From Cymbidium sinense (lineage: Eukaryota; Streptophyta; Magnoliopsida; Asparagales; Orchidaceae), in assembly GCA_021442155.1 (NCBI GenBank), contig CM038223.1, positions 32,896,983 to 32,960,982 on the forward strand: a stretch of DNA of 64,000 bases, given 5' to 3'. How positions within the stretch are numbered: position 1 is the first letter of the stretch; each line of letters opens with the position of its first letter. Shown here one piece after another: positions 58,491 to 64,000 of this stretch. Both the position numbers and the translations under genes were made by a program. The notes under the pieces were generated by a model. It saw only the letters and a list, made by a program, of their open reading frames with translations, searched no databases and was not told where the DNA came from.

Positions 58491-58978
58491 ATCCACTAGG
58501 GGATCACACATGCATTAGATGTGAGATGTGAGAGGTTTATGCCAAGGACATAAAAGGAGGAATCTACTGGGGATTAAGATTTGACTTATTTGATTTGAAT
58601 GGAGATTTGTGGGAAGAAGATCCACTGGGGATAAGAATCTATAATCTGCCAGGGATCAAAATCGAATTAATTTTAATTTGTTTCATCTTAATTGATGTGG
58701 AGGCATATCCGCTAGGGATTGAGATTTGAGTTTAATTTCTTTGATTTGTTTGGGGATGTATTTGCTGGGGATAAGAGTTTGGTTGAATTTTTTTGATTTG
58801 TTTGATTAGCTCCGCTAGGGAGAGATGGGTTAGGATTGTTTCAATTTAGACTCCACTAGGGGAGTTGGTTTAATTTGGCTCCACTAGGAAGATTAGTTTT
58901 GATTTGTTTATTTGATTTGTTTATATATGATTCGGGACTCCACTGGGGAGAAAGTGTGATTGAACTCCAATGGGGGGA
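58491..58978 (+). repeat. Array of about 11 PBS-like 'CTCCACTGGGGA' words
   Basis: Copies near 58491, 58562, 58620, 58645, 58708, 58761, 58810, 58850, 58879, 58936 and 58964, spaced about 25-75 bp. The best is GACTCCACTGGGGAGA at 58936. Each is followed mostly by 'gat(t/a)(a/t)' or 'gag'. The plus-strand words look like the tRNA-Arg-type PBS core; in the sense of element C (minus) they read TCTCCCCAGTGGAGTC. Confidence 0.65.
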
Positions 58979-59013
58979 ATTAGAATGGTTTTAATTTAAA
59001 TTTTCATTAATTT

Positions 59014-59313
59014 ATGGACCTTGGCGGTGTGCAATGGACCCAATGAGAAGGGGCTAAATCAGCTTGACCTTCCTCAGGTTCACAAATCCAAAGGGATAGT
59101 CTACTGGCCACAAGGTAGAGCTAGCCAACCTAATGGGTTATCTTTTAGTGTGCAATGACTGTGCTAGGAAGAAGGTATAATAGACTTACATCTTTCTAAA
59201 TGAGGAACAATCATTGGGGTGACCTGTTGGATGCACAACAAATCGGTCCCGACCTAAGGTGACTACTGAGTGAATGCCGTTGGGGACTTATGTTGACTCA
59301 AAAGTTGTTAGGA
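59014..59313 (-). repeat. 300 bp tandem repeat, copy 1
   Basis: Plus strand 'atggaccttggcggtgtgca' to 'gttgactcaaaagttgttag'. It aligns along its whole length with 59439-59738, for example 'gtagagctagccaacctaa' in both. Confidence 0.85.
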
Positions 59314-59438
59314 TTAATTTTATCTTAATTTCATATGATTTTATATGGTTTGTTTTAATTGATTTGATTTAATTTTATTTCAAATTAAGGGCATATCCAT
59401 CAGGGATGTGAGCTCTATCAAATTTGATAGATTTAGTT

Positions 59439-59738
59439 TATGGACCCTGTCAATATGCGATGGACCCACTAAGAAGGGGCTATATCAGCCTTGTCCTATC
59501 TTTGATTTACAAATCCAAAGGGATATTTTACCAGCCGTGGGGTAGAGCTAGCCAACCTAAGGGGTTTCCTTTTGGTGTGCAACGGTTGTGCTAGGAAGAA
59601 GACGTAATGGACTTACATCTTCCAAAGTGAGGAACAACCGCTAAGGTGACCTATTAGCAGCACAATAAATCGAACCTGACCTAGGGAAACTACTAGTGAA
59701 TGCTATTGGGGACTTATATCAACTCAAGAGTAGTTAGA
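59439..59738 (-). repeat. 300 bp tandem repeat, copy 2
   Basis: 'tatggaccctgtcaatatgc' to 'tcaactcaagagtagttag'; 425 bp period relative to copy 1, the 125 bp spacer being AT-rich with one 'tccatcagggat' word. Confidence 0.85.
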
Positions 59739-59865
59739 CGATTTCTATTGGGAATTTTGCTAACACTGCCCTAAAGATAGGATTCCTGCTTGATAAGAGG
59801 TTACTAGGGGCGTTCTCTTAATCCACAAGAGAATATATATTTTATTTATTTATTATATGTTTGTG

Positions 59866-60760
59866 TAGACCCTGTTGGTGTCCAAGGGACCATATTGAAA
59901 GGGGCTATGTCGGCCTTAACCTATCTCAGACTTACTGGACCAATGAGAATATGCACATCCGCAAGATGGATTCTCCAACTATAGGGGTGGTTACTAGGAA
60001 AAAGGAACTGTCCTATCCCGTAGTAACCTAGGTTGTGTCTAGATAAGATCACAAAGGATGTGATCCAAATAAAGTGCCCATAGAGGAGGTGCTTCTGGGG
60101 ACATTATCCTGAGCCTTGGAAAAGAAAGCCTATAGGTGTACGGTGGCCAACTCAAGGGGAAAGCGTAGTAGACTTACATCTGCCATAAGTGATGTATCCA
60201 CCAGGTGGGTCACTATCAGCATAGCGAGAACCAGCCAACCTAAGGTGCCCGTCAGCATGCAATGATCAATTTGGAAAGAAAGCATATAAACTTATAACTT
60301 TCCAAGTGAAACTGATTGCCGGGATAGCCTATCGTCTGTGGGATAGATGCCATTCGACATAGGAAGACTACTAAATGGGGAGTCCCACGAGAGGACCAAA
60401 CCCAAACTTGAAGTAGTTGGGAGGATAGGAGCCACTAGGGGACTTACCCTAAGCCTCAAATATACTTGACTGAAGTCAGCTTATGATGGATAGTTCAAGA
60501 AGAAGGCGTAGTAAACTTATATCTTCTTTAACGGAGTCATGATGAGGTAGTTTATCGGCCATGCTGTAAGGCCTACCAAACAAACAGGGCACTCATCGGT
60601 GTGTAGTGGCCAAGTAAGGAAGAAAAGTAAACTTACATCCTCCAAAGTGAGAAGACCACTAGGGTGATGCACTAGCAGGGTAGTACGTCAATCTGACCTA
60701 GAGCAGCTACTGAGTGAGTGCTATTGGGCGTTATCCGAACTTGAAGTAGCTTGAGACAAA
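59866..60760 (-). repeat. Degenerate copies of the 300 bp repeat
   Basis: Landmarks recur in order with insertions: 'agaccctgttggtg' (59867), 'gaaaggggctatgtcggcc', 'agccaacctaaggtgcc' (60233), 'gaaagcatataaacttataa', then again 'gaagaaggcgtagtaaactt' (60500), 'ccgtgt..gtggcca' near 60600, 'ctactgagtgagtgctattg' (60708). At least two more rearranged units. Confidence 0.7.
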
Positions 60761-60954
60761 AGATATATTTTGTTTTATATGTTTGTGTGTTGTTTGTGTT
60801 CATGTTGTGTTAATGAAGGATAAGATGCTGCTTGGGTTCTTTACACCTAACCAAAACACAATGTGGCAGATTTGCAAATAAGAATACTTTCAACATGGAA
60901 GAGATTGAATTCAAATGGAATTTTTATTGATAATAAATATTTTCAAACAAAAAT

Positions 60955-62370
60955 TTAAGGATAATATTTTTTTAGATAGAGCTTGTTGATTGGAAGCATT
61001 GGACACTCTCCCTTATGATTAATAAGCTAATAAGATCCTCCTTTGTAGGCCTTTTATATGGCAAAAGGGCCTTCCCAAGTGGTTTAAAACTTGCCTCCCA
61101 TATTATGACAGGCAACGATTGATCTCTTAGAACTAAAATAAGATCTCCTACTTAAAATGCTCTAGGACAGACCAACTTATGGTGAGCTCAAATCATTTTA
61201 TCTTTGTACAATTCAAGGTTTTGGCATGCCCATAGATGTCTCTCTTCCAAACCTTGAGCTCTTCTAACCACAACTTGGCATTCTACTCCATTGCGATCTT
61301 GCTACCCACAGCTATCCTTAGTGATGGGAGTTGGACTTCTAATAATAGAATGGCTTTGAACCCATACACTAAAGAGAAAGGAGTAGACTGAGTTGGAGTT
61401 CTATATGTGGTATGGTAGGCCCACAAGGCTTCAACTAACTATTCATGCCACTATCATTTGCTATCGTTGAATGTCTTCTTTAGTATTTTGATGAGAGTTT
61501 TGTTGAAGGCTTCTACCAAGCCATTTTCCCTTAGTTAGTAGATGATAGAATATCTCCAATCTATGTTGTGTCTCTGGGAAAAGCTATTGATCTCACTGCT
61601 CTTGAATGTAATATCATTATTGGATATAATTCATCGAGGCACCCCGAACCTATATATGATATGGTTCCTAATGAACTGGAGCATATGCTGAGTTATGACC
61701 TCTCTGAGCAAAATTACCTCCTTCCACTTGGAAAAGTAGCCGGTAGCAGTTACGATGAACCAATGACCTTGGAAGTAGGATCAATTAGACCCACTATGTT
61801 GGTACCCCAACACTCGAATGGCCATGAGGCCAATGTAGGATGTAGAATGTTGGATGGTTGGTGTAGGACCCCACCGTGTACCTGACACTAGTGGCATCAC
61901 CTTGCCACGTCCATGCAATTTGTAACCATCGATGTCCAGTAGTATCCTAGTCTTTGGATATTGGTTTTCATCTTTGAACTACATTGGTGAGCTCGACATA
62001 ATCTTGAGTGTACCTCTGTCAAGATCTTACGAGCTTCGTGTTTGTCCAAACAACATAACCACATATGATTGAAGGACCGCTAGTATAATGTGCCATCCAT
62101 GAGAGTGTAGGAAAGTGCTCTCTACTTCATCTGATGGGCTTGGGACTTCTCTTGAGCTAGTTTGCCTTTATTTAAGTAATCCATGAATGGTTGCCTCCAA
62201 TCTAACTCATCATCCATTTTGGCAATGACAACCTACCCTTCAGAAGAGTACTTTTTGATATGTTTAGTATCAATAAGGGATAAGACTTATCTATTTTGGA
62301 CCCTTATCGATATAGACTCATCTTCCGGACATGCCAACCCCTTGGCAAGTTTGGATAAAGCATATGCTAT
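60955..62370 (-). pseudogene. Integrase of element C
   Basis: Minus strand. Zinc-binding N-terminal region near 62110-61990 (LDKHEARKILTEVHS, QCSSKMKTN); catalytic core 61790-61450 with TGYFSKWKEVILLREV (61745-61700), IIYRFGVPR, ISNNDITFKSSEI and NGLVEAFNKTLI (the block with the third catalytic acidic residue); C-terminal part 61240-60955 with QLYKDKMI-like text, HHKLVCPRAF, VGDLILVLRDQ, and the end MLPINKLYLKKYYP then TAA at 60955-60957. Wording is close to Tat integrases and to element B. Stops and frameshifts break it. The plus-strand frames at 61568-61885 and 62183-62395 are its shadows. Confidence 0.8.
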
Positions 62371-62880
62371 ATTTTCTCCTCAAGGAATCTTATAGATGGC
62401 AACCTCTGGGATTTTGGCCAACACCTCCATAGTGTACTTATGGTAGTGATGGAGCTTAAGCTTTAAAACCTTATAGGACCTAGTAATTTGATTGATGAAT
62501 AAATAAGAATCCTTATAGATATTAATGTTCTGGATGCTCAGAGTAATGACTAACTCCAGACCAACAATCAAAGCCTCATATTCAGCTTCATTGTTGGTGC
62601 AAGGATTGGGTAAGTGATATAGAAATCTCATCACATCACGGTCTGGAGTTAGGAGAACTATTCCTACACCTACTATTCCTGGAAGAGTAGATTATGATTC
62701 TTCTCCTCTTTGAGAGGAAGCCGCACCATCAAAGTACATTTCCCAATGATGAATGCTAATATCCCCTATGTTCATGATTTATTCATTATGGAGGTCATCA
62801 CTAAGCGGAGAGTCAGCAGGGAGTGGATGTGCTGCTAAGAAATCTATGAGTTCTTACCCTTTCATCGCACAGAGGGATAT
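62371..62880 (-). pseudogene. Archaeal-type RNase H of element C
   Basis: Open frame 62634-62380: CTNNEAEYEALIVGLEL, IQNINIYKDSYLFINQITRS, YHKYTMEVLAKIPEVAIYKI. This matches the extra RNase H of Tat elements ('NNEAEYEALIAGL..A', 'GDSQLVINQ..GEY', 'Y......LL..IPEV.I.HVPR'); the catalytic D of 'GDS' is present as KDS. The preceding 62640-62880 holds the first strand region with stops. It supports the Tat assignment directly. Confidence 0.85.
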
Positions 62881-63280
62881 GAAAGTAATGTCAAACTGTG
62901 ATAAAATTATGGACAAAAGTGCCAACCATCTGGATAGCACGACCATGTCATAAGATATTGTAGTGGATTGATTTTAGAGATCAAGTTCACCTTATGAGAA
63001 AGCATATAATGTTGTAGCTTTTGGGATGCAAAGATTAAAGCCAGGCAATACTGCTTAATGGGTGGATAATTAGCCTCAGTAGGGATTAGATGATGATTGA
63101 GGTAGTAGAGCACATTTTTCTTTCCTTCATCATTGACTTGGGCCAAAGCACCAAGGGAGTCGTCTAACACAACAATATATAGTATGAGCGGCTTGCTCTA
63201 TAGGGGCTGCTAGAATTGGTGGTGTCATCAGGTAGTGCTTGTTGTTTGGAAAGGCATGTTGGCACTTATCATCCCACTTG
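62881..63280 (-). pseudogene. RNase H / connection domain of element C
   Basis: Open frame 63170-62907: DDSLGALAQVNDEGKKNVLY, LNHHLIPTEANYPPIKQYCL, ALIFASQKLQHYMLSHKVNL, ISKINPLQYLM. This is the standard gypsy RNase H ('ALGAVLAQ...G....YY.SR.L...E.NY...EK.CLAL'). The 'LTGRLAKW' end is degraded. About 63190-63280 carries NKHYLMTPPILAAP-like text as the connection. Confidence 0.85.
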
Positions 63281-64000
63281 AACTTGGCATCTTTTTTGAC
63301 AAGTGCTGAGAATGGCTATCATTTTCTTAATAGATTAGATATAAAGCATCATAGATATGCTAATTTCCATTAGAATGATCTAAGTTGAGTTAAACTTTTA
63401 GGGCGTGGCATTTATAATATCACTTTGATATTCTCTGGATAGATTTCTATTCCTCAGTGTTGACCAGCAAACCCAAGGAATTTCCCTAAAGCTACTCTGA
63501 ATGCACACTTCAGGGGGTTCATTTGAGGTTAAATTATCTTAACCATTCAAAACCTACTACCAAGTCAAAGAGATGGTCTTCCTTTTCTCTACTTTTGACT
63601 ATGAGTTCATTAAAGATTCGAGTCATGGTCCGTTAGTATATGGCATTGACATTTTTTTAGGCTGAAAGGCATGACCTTATATCAATAGATTTATATCAGG
63701 GTTTTAAAAGCAGTGTTTCTTTCATCTTTAGGGGCCATCTTTATCTGGTTATATCCAGATGAGCCATTCATGAAAGAGAAGGCAACATCAGATGAGCCAA
63801 TGTCCACCATAAGTTTTGGTATCGATAGTGAAAATTTGCCTTTTGGGTATGCCTTATTTAGATCTTTAAAATTGATGCATATGTGAATTTGTCCATTCTC
63901 CTTCTTAACTAGGATGACACTGGCCAACCATGCAGAATATTTTTCTTCTTGGATGAAACCAACATCGATTAGTTTCTTGACTTCAAAAAATACTTATTAT
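63281..64000 (-). pseudogene. Reverse transcriptase of element C, YVDD box deleted, cut by window
   Basis: Minus strand from the window edge: VKKLIDVGFIQEEKYSAWLA, SVILVKKENGQIHICINFKD, LNKAYPKGKFSLSIPKLM, VAFSFMNGSSGYNQIKMAPK, ERNTAFKTLI (64000-63691), then in broken frames KVMPF, NAIY, TMTRIFNELIVKSREKEDHL (63635-63580), NPLKCAFRVALGKFLGFAG and GIEIYPENIK. Between RIFNEL and IVKS about a dozen residues are missing compared with elements A and B, including the catalytic YVDD. The N-terminus, protease and gag lie beyond the right edge. Confidence 0.88.

Larger units (their letters stand above)
58258..60954 (-). other. 3' untranslated region of element C, rich in tandem repeats
   Basis: 2.7 kb between the pol stop (60955) and the 3' LTR start (58257), without a credible reading frame. 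It holds an array of short 'ccactgggga'-type words (58491-58978), two well-matched 300 bp repeats and further degenerate copies (59866-60760). Tat/Ogre elements are known for long, hypervariable 3' untranslated regions containing tandem repeats, which fits. Confidence 0.7.

Noticed and set aside
61568..61885. 105-codon plus-strand frame
   Set aside because: Shadow of the element C integrase core, which has clear motifs on the minus strand.

Overview
This is a 64 kb stretch of an AT-rich, repeat-filled plant nuclear genome. Nothing in it looks like an intact host gene, and no tRNA or rRNA gene was recognised. The organism is almost certainly a flowering plant: Ty3/gypsy lineages known from plants (Tat, Athila and chromoviruses) and a plant mobile domain (PMD) pseudogene are layered on one another. 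The species cannot be read from the sequence. All reading frames are broken by stops and frameshifts; the longest uninterrupted frame (216 codons at 3976-4626) lies inside an LTR.

One family dominates: a Tat-lineage retrotransposon with exceptionally long LTRs (about 5.9-8.0 kb). They begin TGTTGACC, with a small terminal hairpin, and are followed by a decayed primer-binding site of the tRNA-Arg type. Each LTR has the same module order: terminal hairpin; a tract rich in 'gggtcaaattgggtc'-like words; a GC-richer core with TATA-like boxes; a long AT tract; optional ~95 bp sub-repeats; and conserved 3' modules ending near 'ggtgtcacaaattttt'.

Layout. 1-1815: 3' part of an LTR, + strand. 2270-2925: Reina-like chromovirus integrase fragment, - strand. 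2929-17064: three head-to-tail LTRs (5.9, 1.4 and 6.8 kb), the first two each followed only by a PBS-like remnant. 17067-23975: element A, + strand (leader, gag, protease, RT, RNase H), losing the integrase to a deletion that joins it to a 3' LTR remnant at 23976-25872. 26200-28570: degraded PMD pseudogene, - strand. 28676-36773: element B, - strand, the most complete pol-gag-PBS copy, whose 5' LTR begins at 36774. 36914-42208: a 2.65 kb direct tandem duplication carrying an Athila gag/protease fragment and the first ~365 bp of another long LTR. 41838-48925: that LTR in full, with PBS at 48931. 49000-50230: remnant of a chromodomain chromovirus, - strand. 50235-64000: element C, - strand: an 8.0 kb 3' LTR (50235-58257), a 2.7 kb repeat-rich 3' untranslated region (58258-60954), then integrase, archaeal-type RNase H, RNase H and RT, running off the right edge.

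The pieces worked together only as retroelements: gag packages the RNA, protease matures the polyprotein, RT and RNase H copy it from the tRNA-primed PBS, integrase inserts it. All are dead here: element A has lost the protease active-site Asp, element C the YVDD box of RT, and element B has a changed YVDD. The most unusual observations are the PMD reading frame directly downstream of element B pol on the same strand, the LTR-PBS-LTR-PBS-LTR array, the copy-number-variable LTR sub-repeats, and an array of PBS-like 'CTCCACTGGGGA' words in the 3' region of element C.
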